Under the pieces are notes generated by a model. The model was not told the DNA's origin. It searched no databases and saw only the letters and a list, made by a program, of their open reading frames with translations. Position numbers and translations under genes: made by a program. Positions 36,275 through 43,635 of a DNA stretch of 43,635 nucleotides are shown here, one piece after another (the stretch's first letter is position 1; every line of letters starts with the position of its first letter). Source of the DNA: Verrucomicrobiia bacterium (GTDB lineage Bacteria > Verrucomicrobiota > Verrucomicrobiia > Limisphaerales > UBA8199); assembly GCA_035946615.1 (NCBI GenBank), contig DASYZB010000096.1:1-43635 (forward strand). The letters run 5' to 3'.

Positions 36275-37465
36275 TTAGCCCCGGCCAGCCTCTACCGGGC
36301 GCCCGTAGAACTGTTCGACTATGTGGCGGAAACCATTCTCGCCCATCTTTACAATCTCTATCTCACGGCGAGCGTTTTCTTCCGAGTCGCTCGCGTGGGC
36401 GGCGTTGACCATGATAGTCTGGCCAAATTCGCGCCGAATAGAGCCCGGCGGGGCCTTCGAGGGGTCTGTGGGGCCAAGAATATCGCGGATTTTGCGCACC
36501 GCTTCCACTCCTTCATATACCAGCGCAATGCACTTCTCGGTACCCGGTTTTTTCTGTTCTTCAGGAGTGGTTTCGGAGGGGGCGCGTCCGGACATAAACC
36601 GGACGATATTTTCGAACTGCGCATCGCCGAAAACGGGGCCCACCACGTTGCCGAGCTGTTGTTCCTGCTCCGGCCCGAGCCGCAGACCCATCTCCTTTTC
36701 AATCGCTGCTCGGGCTTTTGCGCCAACCACATCCTTCAGTTTGGTCCGCAGGACTTCACGGACCGGTCCATAGAAATCGACAGCCTGAGCCACGCTCATG
36801 CGATGCAGCTTAACTGCAATGATAAACAACCCGCTGCGGGAGAAAAAATCGATCATATTGCCGGGCCGCCCGGTTGGAAAACGGAAATTCTCCGGCTTAA
36901 TCAGCACCAGGGTTCTCTGGGGCTTATCGTTGGGCTGATAAGCGTTTACGTTTTCGAGAATGCCGCCGTCCTTATCGGAATAGCGGGCCCAGATTCGCAG
37001 CTTCGCTTCGGCCTCGTCGGGAGTTGGGGCGGCCAGTACTGCCGGCTCGAAATAACGGACCTGGCCGTTTTCATCCATGATGAGGTCGCCGTAGGTATCG
37101 CGGATGGTCTCGCCACCGCGCCGGTCCGCGCTGATATTGCCAACGACCGAGCGGGTCTTGCGCACCGCGTCTTCGCCCTGAAAGAGCAACATCATAACGC
37201 GCCGCCGCCGACCGGACTTGGGATCGGCTGAAAAGTTCTGGAGGATGTACCTGTAAATCAGCTCCTGGATTTGCCGGTCCTGGGGGTCATTGGCTGAGAT
37301 GGTCTGGTCCGAGTATTCCTTCACCAACTCGGGGCTGGGGGCAAACATGCGCGCCCCCACCATTTCCAGGCCAGTCCGAGTAATCAACCGGCTCAGAATG
37401 CCGCCGGTGCGCGACTTGTACAACGAATAGGGCGTTATGATGACGTAGGCGAGTTCCTGCGGCAT
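36275..37465 (-). CDS. ndk: tandem nucleoside diphosphate kinase, two NDK domains
   Basis: 396 residues, against about 140-150 for ordinary NDK. Domain 1 (residues 1-150; LAYVIITPYSLYKSRTGGIL, AVRKTRSVVGNISADRRGGE, TIRDTYGDLIMDENGQVRYF) keeps the fold but has no His at the catalytic place. Domain 2 (about 175-390) begins RTLVLIKPENFRFPTG and has LVYEGVEAVRKIRDILGPTD, a 70-residue helical insertion containing GPVFGDAQFENIVRFMSGRA, and the catalytic signature NAAHASDSEENARREI with His357. It would transfer gamma-phosphate among nucleotides through His357 only. ATG 37465 is chosen; the frame runs 26 codons further upstream through basic, proline-rich sequence that overlaps the zinc-ribbon gene. 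Confidence 0.85.
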   Translation of the reverse strand: MPQELAYVIITPYSLYKSRTGGILSRLITRTGLEMVGARMFAPSPELVKEYSDQTISANDPQDRQIQELIYRYILQNFSADPKSGRRRRVMMLLFQGEDAVRKTRSVVGNISADRRGGETIRDTYGDLIMDENGQVRYFEPAVLAAPTPDEAEAKLRIWARYSDKDGGILENVNAYQPNDKPQRTLVLIKPENFRFPTGRPGNMIDFFSRSGLFIIAVKLHRMSVAQAVDFYGPVREVLRTKLKDVVGAKARAAIEKEMGLRLGPEQEQQLGNVVGPVFGDAQFENIVRFMSGRAPSETTPEEQKKPGTEKCIALVYEGVEAVRKIRDILGPTDPSKAPPGSIRREFGQTIMVNAAHASDSEENARREIEIVKMGENGFRHIVEQFYGRPVEAGRG

Positions 37466-37469
37466 ACTC

Positions 37470-37676
37470 TTACTTGGCCGAGGAAGGCTTTGCCGGTTCC
37501 GGGCTGGCGGACGAGGGGTGGGGTGCGGCCGCTTTGCCGCCAAGGATTTTAAACATCACCGTGCCGCAGGTGGGGCATTTGCCTTTAATGGCTTTGCGCC
37601 CATTCTTCATCGTTTCCTCGACCCCATCGATGATTTCCTTTTTGGCTTTGCACTTGACGCAGTATCCTTCTGGCAT
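37470..37676 (-). CDS. DUF5679-type zinc-ribbon protein
   Basis: 68 residues from ATG 37676. CVKCKAKKEI and GKCPTCGTVMFKIL form a four-Cys zinc ribbon, the DUF5679 pattern (MxxxYCVKCKxKxEI...G.CP.CGT.M.RI). The C-terminal tail is Pro/Ser/Ala-rich and probably disordered. Function unknown. It ends 4 bases before the ndk start, so the two are co-transcribed. The frame could begin 9 codons earlier. Confidence 0.85.
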   Translation of the reverse strand: MPEGYCVKCKAKKEIIDGVEETMKNGRKAIKGKCPTCGTVMFKILGGKAAAPHPSSASPEPAKPSSAK

Positions 37677-37962
37677 AGAAAAAATGGCTGCCCGGCGCTT
37701 CATGCTCCGTGGCAGTTACGGGCAATACCTTATGGGGGGGGTATCCTCAGCGTCAACTGTGAAAGCGACAGCGGGATTGCCCTGGTGTATCCGTGTAAAT
37801 TGTAAGTGACTTTCACACAATTGATTATATTGATTGCTCAGCGCTCCTATTTGGCAACTAACGGCTACTCATCAGGCACCAATTCAAGGCCGTTTCGGAT
37901 GGTTTTCATCGTCTTATTGCCCTATACAGCTCCTGGCGGCTTTGCTAATGTCTGTCTCACCT

Positions 37963-38523
37963 ATGGCACTGGACGACTTTCTACTGGATGCGGAAGACAA
38001 GATGAACAAGACCGAACTGGTGGTGGTCAATGAGTTTACGGGCGTCCGCACGGGCAAGGCCTCTCCGGCGCTAGTGGAGAATATCATGGTGGAAGTCTAT
38101 GGGGCGCAAATGCGCATCCGCGAGCTGGCTGGCATTACGACTCCCGAACCGCGCACGCTAACCATTCAGCCCTGGGACGCCAACTCCCTCCACTCGATAG
38201 AAAAGGCAATCCAAAAAAGCAATCTCGGGCTCACTCCCTCGATTCAAGGGCGCGTCATTCGCTTGTTCTTTCCTGAATTGAGCGAGGAGCGGCGCCAGGA
38301 ATTCGTCAAGATCGTGCGCAAATTTGCCGAGGACGGGCGAGTGGCTATCCGCCACGTGCGACGGGATGCCATGGAGCAGCTTAAAAAGCACGCGCACGAC
38401 AGTGGCATCACCGAGGATGATGTCAAGCACGCCGAGAAAGAGCTTCAAAAGCTGACCGACGAGTACATCGGCAAAATTGATCAGCACCTGGGCAGCAAGG
38501 AAAAAGAAATCATGACAGTTTGA
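37963..38523 (+). CDS. frr: ribosome recycling factor
   Basis: 186 residues from ATG 37963 (E. coli RRF is 185); an alternative ATG lies 5 codons upstream at 37948. Domain I: FLLDAEDKMNKTELVVVNEF, GVRTGKASPALVENIMVEVYG. Domain II: GITTPEPRTLTIQPWD. Late helix: LSEERRQEFVKIVRKFAEDG, ending DQHLGSKEKEIMTV. With EF-G it splits post-termination ribosomes. pyrH, often the upstream neighbour, is absent. The last codons sit in a tandem duplication (38516-38543). Confidence 0.95.
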   Translation: MALDDFLLDAEDKMNKTELVVVNEFTGVRTGKASPALVENIMVEVYGAQMRIRELAGITTPEPRTLTIQPWDANSLHSIEKAIQKSNLGLTPSIQGRVIRLFFPELSEERRQEFVKIVRKFAEDGRVAIRHVRRDAMEQLKKHAHDSGITEDDVKHAEKELQKLTDEYIGKIDQHLGSKEKEIMTV

Positions 38524-38543
38524 GAGCGCCAGTTTGAGAGCGC
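38516..38543. repeat. 14-bp tandem duplication over the frr stop
   Basis: CAGTTTGAGAGCGC occurs twice head to tail. The first copy contains the frr stop codon, and the second copies it into the 3' untranslated region. Looks like a recent local slippage event; it does not change the protein. Confidence 0.85.
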
Positions 38544-38561
38544 TACAGACTCTCTGAGGGC

Positions 38562-39242
38562 CTATTCCTGCCTCTCGGTTTGAACCGCTGCCGCTGTGCC
38601 GGAGTGCCGAATGTCCTCGGCTTCACAAAGGTACACGACTTCCTCGGCGACGTTTTTGGCATGATCGGCGATGCGTTCGAGGCTTTTAACCGCCACCATC
38701 CAATGCAGGCACCGGTTGACACTATCGGGGTTTGTGATCATGTAATCGGCCAACTGCCGGTGGATGTCTTTGTTCATTGCATCGACCTCTTTGTCTCGGG
38801 GAATCAATGCCCGGGCCATGGGGGCGTCCTGGTTGACAAAGGCATCCAAAGAACTTTGAAGTAATTGGAGGGCCAGTTGCGCCATTTGAGGCAGGGGGAT
38901 GACGAGCTTCAAGGGAGGCTCCTGGCTCAGGTCGCGCGCGCGCTTGGCAATCTTGGTCGCTTCGTCGCCAACGCGTTCGAGGTTCTGGGAGATTTTCATG
39001 ACGACGGCAATGAGGCGCAGGTCGCTGGCAAGGGGGGCTTTGGCCAAAAGGCGAATGGACATTTCATCGACATCGATTTCGAACCGATCGATGACAGTGT
39101 CATCAGCCCGAACGCGCAGAGCCAGATCGTAATCGCGTTTGACGAGCGCCTCGACAGCCTGTTTGACCGCCAATTCCGCATGGCTGGCCATCGTCAGCAG
39201 CAGGTTTTTCAATTCAGCCAATTCCTGGTCAAAGCGCAGCAT
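38562..39242 (-). CDS. phoU: phosphate transport regulator PhoU
   Basis: 226 residues, two PhoU three-helix-bundle repeats. MLRFDQELAELKNLLLTMAS is the family start; metal-binding E/D motifs appear as KISQNLERVGDEATKIAKRA in repeat 1 and VAVKSLERIADHAKNVAEEV in repeat 2. PhoU couples the Pst transporter to the Pho two-component system. It is the last gene of the pst operon, 6 bases after pstB. No phoB/phoR lies in the window. Confidence 0.95.
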   Translation of the reverse strand: MLRFDQELAELKNLLLTMASHAELAVKQAVEALVKRDYDLALRVRADDTVIDRFEIDVDEMSIRLLAKAPLASDLRLIAVVMKISQNLERVGDEATKIAKRARDLSQEPPLKLVIPLPQMAQLALQLLQSSLDAFVNQDAPMARALIPRDKEVDAMNKDIHRQLADYMITNPDSVNRCLHWMVAVKSLERIADHAKNVAEEVVYLCEAEDIRHSGTAAAVQTERQE

Positions 39243-39248
39243 ATATCC

Positions 39249-40100
39249 TTAGCCGAAGCGCCCGGTGACGTAATCCTCGGTCTGTTTTTTCCCCGGGTTG
39301 GTGAAGATTTTCGGCGTGCTCCCGTATTCGATCAGTTCCCCCAAATAAAAGAACGCCGTGAAATCGGAAATCCGGGCCGCCTGCTGCATGTTATGCGTAA
39401 CGATAATAATCGTGTAATCCTTTTTGAGCTCAAGAATCAAGTCCTCAATTTTTGAAGTCGCCAGCGGGTCGAGGGCTGAAGCCGGTTCATCCATGAGCAC
39501 CACCTCGGGTTGGACCGCCAAGGCCCGGGCAATGCACAAGCGCTGCTGTTGGCCGCCCGAAAGGCTCACCGCAGGAGCCCCGAGCCGGTCCTTAACCTCG
39601 TCCCATAAGGCGGCCATCCGCAAAGCGTGCTCCGTGCGCTGGGTCAGGATGGCCCCATTGCGCACGCCATTGAGGCGCAGCCCAACCGTTACATTGTCGG
39701 CGATGGACATCGTGGGGAAGGGATTGGATTTCTGAAAGACCATGCCCACACGGCGCCGGACAATCACCGGCTCGACTTCGCGGCCATAGATGTCCTGGCC
39801 AAAGAGCCGGATTTCACCCTCCAACCGGGCGGTGGGGACCAATTCATGCATGCGGTTGAGCGAGCGCAGGAAAGTCGATTTGCCGCAACCACTCGGCCCG
39901 ATGATGGCGGTGACGGCGCGCGCGGGAACATCCAGAGAGACCTGCCGGAGGACCTGGTTCTTTCCAAAGAATACGGAGAGATTGCGCGTAGTAATGGCCG
40001 GGATAGCAGGATTGGGCGCAGGGGTTTCCCCGCGGTGAGGGGGCGCTGGCCGGGGAGGCATGGCCGAGGAGGGTCTAGCTTCCTCGCTTGGAGTCGTCAT
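39249..40100 (-). CDS. pstB: phosphate ABC transporter ATP-binding protein PstB
   Basis: 283 residues from ATG 40100 (a start five codons earlier is possible). A 35-residue Pro/Ala-rich leader is unusual; the core begins [20 protein letters not shown]. Walker [11 protein letters not shown]-loop [11 protein letters not shown], signature [16 protein letters not shown], Walker [15 protein letters not shown]-loop THN. It energises high-affinity phosphate uptake with PstA and PstC. It follows pstA by 35 bases. Confidence 0.93.
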   Translation of the reverse strand: MTTPSEEARPSSAMPPRPAPPHRGETPAPNPAIPAITTRNLSVFFGKNQVLRQVSLDVPARAVTAIIGPSGCGKSTFLRSLNRMHELVPTARLEGEIRLFGQDIYGREVEPVIVRRRVGMVFQKSNPFPTMSIADNVTVGLRLNGVRNGAILTQRTEHALRMAALWDEVKDRLGAPAVSLSGGQQQRLCIARALAVQPEVVLMDEPASALDPLATSKIEDLILELKKDYTIIIVTHNMQQAARISDFTAFFYLGELIEYGSTPKIFTNPGKKQTEDYVTGRFG

Positions 40101-40135
40101 AATCGTACCGTCCATTTTAGTCGCTCGATGCCATC

Positions 40136-41005
40136 TTAGGTTGGTTGAGCGAACCTGTCACGGGTTAGAATGCGGACGCTCACGTTGACAAGGGCGACTA
40201 AAAGGAGCAGGACCAGGGCGCCGGCCCAGGCCTGGCGAATCCAATCCGGGTAAGCGGATTTAGCATAATTAAAAATCTCGAGCGGGATGGCTGCGACGGG
40301 CTCGGAAAGGTTATGGTTCCAAAACTGATTACCAAGCGCGGTAAACAGCAAGGGCGCCGTTTCACCGGCTACCCGGGCCAGCGCCAGGAGGATGCCGGTG
40401 ATAATCCCTTTGAGGGCAGTGCGGGCGACAATGCTGAGAACGGCGCGCCAGCGAGCGATGCCCAGCGCCAGGGCGGCCTCGCGGTAACCGCTGGGCACCA
40501 GCAAAACCACCTCCTCGGTGGTGCGCATCACCAGTGGAATCATAATCATGCCCAACGCCATGCCGCCCGCCCAGGCCGAAAAGCTGCGGCTTGGCACCAC
40601 TACCAGGGCCCAGACTACCATTCCCCATATAATCGAAGGCACCCCGTTGAGGACGTCGGCGCCGAACCGAATCCACCAGTTCAACCGCGATGCGCCGTAT
40701 TCGGCAAGGTAGATACCGCCCAAGACGCCGATTGGCACACCAATCAACGAGGCCAAACCCACCAACTCGAACGTGCCGACAATAGCGTTGGCCATGCCGC
40801 CGCCCGATTCGCCGACCGGCTTGGGCAGTTGCGTCAAAAAACCCAGGTTGAGCGACCCGAGGCCGGATTTGAGCACGTGAAAAAAGATCAAAACCAGAGG
40901 CGCCACCACCAGCAAGGCGCAGGCGCAAGTGATGGCCTGCATGCAGGCGTTTTTGAACTTGCGCCACGCGTGGAACGAGGTGCCTTTCATGGATTTGGGG
41001 TTCAT
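40136..41005 (-). CDS. pstA: phosphate ABC transporter permease PstA
   Basis: 289 residues, six predicted helices. The permease (EAA) loop is [20 protein letters not shown] and the substrate-channel region contains [20 protein letters not shown] and [19 protein letters not shown]. The start ATG overlaps the pstC stop (ATGA). It forms the transmembrane heterodimer with PstC. Confidence 0.95.
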   Translation of the reverse strand: MNPKSMKGTSFHAWRKFKNACMQAITCACALLVVAPLVLIFFHVLKSGLGSLNLGFLTQLPKPVGESGGGMANAIVGTFELVGLASLIGVPIGVLGGIYLAEYGASRLNWWIRFGADVLNGVPSIIWGMVVWALVVVPSRSFSAWAGGMALGMIMIPLVMRTTEEVVLLVPSGYREAALALGIARWRAVLSIVARTALKGIITGILLALARVAGETAPLLFTALGNQFWNHNLSEPVAAIPLEIFNYAKSAYPDWIRQAWAGALVLLLLVALVNVSVRILTRDRFAQPT

Positions 41006-41973
41006 GGTTGCTGCCGGAGCGAGGGGCCGGCAAAGGTTTTTAGCAGGACCTGGGCGAGGGCGTTGACGAGCACTGTTACCCCGAGCAACACCAGGCCGAT
41101 TTCGAACAGGGCGCTGAGATACATGTCCGTCGTGGCCTCGGTGAACTCGTTGGCTACCACGCTGGCCAGCGTGTAGCCCGGTGCGAAGAGGGATGCAGCA
41201 ATTTCGGGGCGGTTGCCGATGACCATGGTGACCGCCATGGTTTCACCTAGCGCGCGGCCCAGGCCCAGAATGATTGCGCCAAAGAGTCCCTTTTTGGCGT
41301 AGCTCAACACGGCAATCCTGGTGACTTCCCAGGGCGTGGCGCCGAGGGCATAAGCCGCTTCGCGCTGGAGGCCTGGGACGGCCCGCAGGATTTCGCTCGA
41401 AACCGAGGTGATAATGGGCAGGATCATGATGGCAATAATAATCCCGCCCGCCAGCATGCTGACCCCGTAAATTGGCCCCTGGAACAGAGGCAGAAAACCC
41501 AGCGTGTGACGCAGCCAGGCAAACAGATGCGTCCGGCACCAGGGCACCATGACAAAAATGCCCCACAAGCCCAGGATCACGCTGGGCACTGCGGCGAGCA
41601 GTTCGATAAAGAGCCTCAGCACCTGGCGAGCCCATGGCGGCGCTACTTCGGTAAGGTAAACGGCTGTGGCGATGCTCAGCGGCACTGCGATCAACAAGGC
41701 AACCGCCGAGGAAACCAGCGTCCCGAAAATAAACGGTAGCGCGCCGAATTGTTCGCTTACCGGGTCCCAATTGGAACTGGCAATAAAGCGCCAGCCGAAC
41801 TTTCGGATAGCGAGCTGCGAGCCGTGGGCCAGCTCGTAGCCGATGAGCCCAATCAGCACGAATATCGATAGTGCCATCAGGAGCGTCAGCCACTTAAAGG
41901 ACTGGTCGCCCAAGGCGCGGCCCGGCACGGTTTGGGGTTTGGTAAATAATCGGGTATCAGTCGCGAGGTTCAT
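41002..41973 (-). CDS. pstC: phosphate ABC transporter permease PstC
   Basis: 323 residues from ATG 41973, which overlaps the pstS stop codon by one base; upstream in-frame codons lie within pstS and lack homology. Motifs: SNWDPVSEQFGALPFIFGTL (PstC periplasmic loop), FIELLAAVPSVILGLWGIF, and the EAA loop REAAYALGATPWEVTRIAVL. It works with PstA in phosphate import. Confidence 0.95.
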   Translation of the reverse strand: MNLATDTRLFTKPQTVPGRALGDQSFKWLTLLMALSIFVLIGLIGYELAHGSQLAIRKFGWRFIASSNWDPVSEQFGALPFIFGTLVSSAVALLIAVPLSIATAVYLTEVAPPWARQVLRLFIELLAAVPSVILGLWGIFVMVPWCRTHLFAWLRHTLGFLPLFQGPIYGVSMLAGGIIIAIMILPIITSVSSEILRAVPGLQREAAYALGATPWEVTRIAVLSYAKKGLFGAIILGLGRALGETMAVTMVIGNRPEIAASLFAPGYTLASVVANEFTEATTDMYLSALFEIGLVLLGVTVLVNALAQVLLKTFAGPSLRQQP

Positions 41974-42983
41974 TAGTATTTGATTGTCGCGATGCGCTGG
42001 AGCACCCGGGCTTTCAACCCCTCCGGCAGCGGCGCGTAATCGAGCGCTGCAGCCATGGCTTCTCCCTTGCGCATGGCCCACTGGAGAAACTCGACCAGCT
42101 TCTTGCCCCTAATCGGGTCCTTCTGTTGTTGATAGACCAGCAGCCAGGTCGCCCCAGCGATGGGATAGGCCTTCGCCCCCGGCGGGTTGACCATTGAAAA
42201 GCGGAAGTCGTCGGGGATTTTAGCCGTTGCGAGCGCCTCGGTGACACTTTCCAACGAGGGCGCAATGAAATTGCCGGAGGCGTTTTTGAGCAAGGCGAAA
42301 GGGAGTTTATTCTGGTGGGCATAAGCCAGTTCCACATAGCCAATCGTGCCCGGCAACTGTTTGACCTGGCCGGCTACGCCCTCGTTGCCTTTGGCCCCGA
42401 GCCCGGTGGGCCATTTGACCGAGGTATTGCGTCCGACATGGGTTTCCCAATCTTTGCTCACGCTGCTCAAGTAATCGGTAAAGATGTAAGTCGTGCCGCT
42501 GCCATCCGAACGATGGACGACGATAAGGTCCATATCGGGTAAATTGACCGCCGGATTGAGGCTCTTAATTCGAGGGTCCTTCCAGGTGGTTATTTTGCCT
42601 TGAAAAATGTCTGCAATGAGCGGTCCATCCAATTTGAGGGTTGGCTGGCCCGGCAGGTTGTAGGTGACGACCACGGCGCCGGCGACCGTGGGGATATGAA
42701 GAATCTTTCCAGGGGCTTTGGCAAGGTTCTCATCGCTCATCGGGCCATCCGAGGCGCCAAAATCAACGGTTTGTTCGAGGATTTGCTTCTGGCCCCCCCC
42801 TGAGCCGATGGATTGATAATTAAACCGGACCGATGGATCGACTTTGACGTACTCGTCGAACCATTTCGAATAGAGCGGATTGGGAAAGGTTGCCCCCGCC
42901 CCGTTGATGAGCATCTGCGCCCGCGCGCCTGGTTGCCCGCACACCAGCCCGGCTGCCAAAACCATCAGACTGAGTTTTTTCAT
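41973..42983 (-). CDS. pstS: periplasmic phosphate-binding protein PstS
   Basis: 336 residues. Signal peptide MKKLSLMVLAAGLVCGQPGA, cleaved near ARAQ. Phosphate-binding segments: INGAGATFPNPLYSKW, YQSIGSGGGQKQILE, VDFGASDGPMSDENL and VVHRSDGSGTTYIFTDYLS. It delivers phosphate to PstCA. AAGGG about 10 bases before the ATG is a usable Shine-Dalgarno. It is the first gene of the operon; a Pho-box candidate lies 80 bases upstream. Confidence 0.96.
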   Translation of the reverse strand: MKKLSLMVLAAGLVCGQPGARAQMLINGAGATFPNPLYSKWFDEYVKVDPSVRFNYQSIGSGGGQKQILEQTVDFGASDGPMSDENLAKAPGKILHIPTVAGAVVVTYNLPGQPTLKLDGPLIADIFQGKITTWKDPRIKSLNPAVNLPDMDLIVVHRSDGSGTTYIFTDYLSSVSKDWETHVGRNTSVKWPTGLGAKGNEGVAGQVKQLPGTIGYVELAYAHQNKLPFALLKNASGNFIAPSLESVTEALATAKIPDDFRFSMVNPPGAKAYPIAGATWLLVYQQQKDPIRGKKLVEFLQWAMRKGEAMAAALDYAPLPEGLKARVLQRIATIKY

Positions 42984-43012
42984 CTATTTTGACCCTTTAG
43001 CTTCGAATTGCA

Positions 43013-43023
43013 TGTACCGTACA
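43013..43023. repeat. short palindrome in the pstS leader
   Basis: TGTAC, C, GTACA: a perfect 5-bp inverted repeat between the Pho-box candidate and the pstS Shine-Dalgarno. Could be an operator half-site pair or chance. Confidence 0.25.
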
Positions 43024-43063
43024 GCCATTTGGCCGGATTGTGCTACGGTTTCGCGTCAAGAAC

Positions 43064-43081
43064 GTTACAGTTCTGTTACAA
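43064..43081 (-). promoter_or_regulatory. candidate Pho box upstream of pstS
   Basis: On the minus strand TTGTAAC, AGAA, CTGTAAC: two 7-mers with 11-base periodicity, the same geometry as the E. coli PhoB box (CTGTCAT, N4, CTGTCAT). A third, weaker 7-mer (TTGACGC) follows at the same spacing. It lies about 80 bases upstream of the pstS ATG, where activated pst promoters carry such sites. PhoB control is the expected regulation; no phoB is in the window. Confidence 0.5.
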
Positions 43082-43635
43082 CCCGTGCGGCGGAGGTTGC
43101 CGCGAAGGAACGCAAAGAAAGAAGAAAGTCGGGGGGGAGACAAACCACAGGCACGGAGGTACGGAGAAAGAACGAAGGGGGTTCTTGCAGTCGCTCTCTC
43201 TTACTTTGTGTTGAAAAATGAACAGCACGGAAAGGAGGGACAGCAGGGAAACTGAAGTATTGGAAAATAGCGTTAGTTACCGTTATTTACCGTTTATCTA
43301 GCGATATGGAGGAGCAGTCAGCTGGGGAAGGTGAAGGAAACTGAGATAGCTCCGGTTGACTCCGGTTGGCTCCGGTTGACTCCGGTTTTTTGGGGAAGAG
43401 CAGACTGGGGGAAGGCAATGGCCAATAACCAATGGCCGATAGACAACGGAAGGGGTGGGGCAAAATGAGCGAAGTGCAATTTGGCGCAACCGGCGACCGG
43501 TGGGCGGGTCGGTGGGAAGACTGAACAGGAGGGGACTAAACCACGGGGGCACGGAGGAAGAGGACGGTTGGGCTATCGGGACCGCCGCGGGTTGCAGTTA
43601 CATTTGGTGAGATTTGGTTTGATTCAGTTCGGATG
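43082..43635. other. intergenic tail without a supportable gene
   Basis: Purine-rich on the plus strand, with repeated phrases (AACCACAGGCACGGAGG and AACCACGGGGGCACGGAGG at about 43144 and 43540). The open frames here have no family resemblance and biased composition. The decamer repeat at 43351-43390 is the only clear structure. Confidence 0.6.
43351..43390. repeat. four tandem decamers
   Basis: TCCGGTTGAC at 43351, TCCGGTTGGC at 43361, TCCGGTTGAC at 43371 and TCCGGTTTTT at 43381. A short, imperfect minisatellite in noncoding DNA. Could also be spaced protein-binding sites at about one helical turn. Confidence 0.7.

Noticed and set aside
36176-37231. Plus-strand open frame of 351 codons
   Set aside because: Antisense to the tandem NDK, which carries clear catalytic motifs.
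43082-43255. Short frames after the Pho box
   Set aside because: Purine-rich repeat DNA gives open frames by chance.

Overview
The window looks like a chromosome segment from a GC-rich, free-living Gram-negative bacterium, most likely Verrucomicrobiota (a Pedosphaera/Limisphaerales-like soil or sediment lineage). This taxonomic call is inference from gene content: Tat-exported Gfo/Idh/MocA and sugar-isomerase proteins, malectin-esterase and GH51 enzymes, formylglycine-enzyme-like lipoproteins, a two-domain nucleoside diphosphate kinase, a partial type II secretion cluster of gspF plus minor pseudopilins, weak ribosome binding sites and dispersed palindromes. No rRNA, complete tRNA, CRISPR array or intact insertion sequence was seen.

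Layout. 1-869 has no confident gene but holds a tRNA 3'-end-like sequence and a short integrase-like reading frame, possibly an old integration boundary. 870-4208 is a plus-strand carbohydrate pair (malectin-esterase, GH51 arabinofuranosidase), followed by a frameshifted redoxin pseudogene. 4980-10148 is a minus-strand cassette: FGE-like lipoprotein, MBOAT O-acyltransferase, SGNH partner and Tat oxidoreductase. Divergent from it, 10286-14209 encodes a TolB-like beta-propeller, a large unknown exported protein and a second FGE-like lipoprotein. A 5'-truncated HipA remnant follows.

14880-24542 contains a GAF histidine kinase paired with an LptF/G permease, a Tat TIM-barrel isomerase, an RbsD/FucU mutarotase, a glutamate-carboxypeptidase-like M28 peptidase, a DUF4190 membrane protein, a PAS histidine kinase whose phospho-acceptor His is replaced by Asp, and a damaged small gene. 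24663-28206 has recQ and icd converging.

28317-36210 is about secretion and pili: a PilX-like protein and a heptapeptide-repeat exported protein on the minus strand, a tandem ACT protein, a cloverleaf palindrome, and then gspF-H-I-J-K overlapping into bioD. 36275-38523 holds ndk (tandem domains), a zinc-ribbon protein and frr. 38562-42983 is the phosphate operon pstS-pstC-pstA-pstB-phoU on the minus strand, with a good Pho-box candidate upstream. The last 550 bases show only short repeats.

The genes that seem to act together are the divergent envelope or polysaccharide-modification loci around 10.2 kb, the T2SS pseudopilin block, and the Pst system. The least explained parts are the two FGE-fold lipoproteins lacking one catalytic Cys together with the 635-residue protein, and the tandem NDK.
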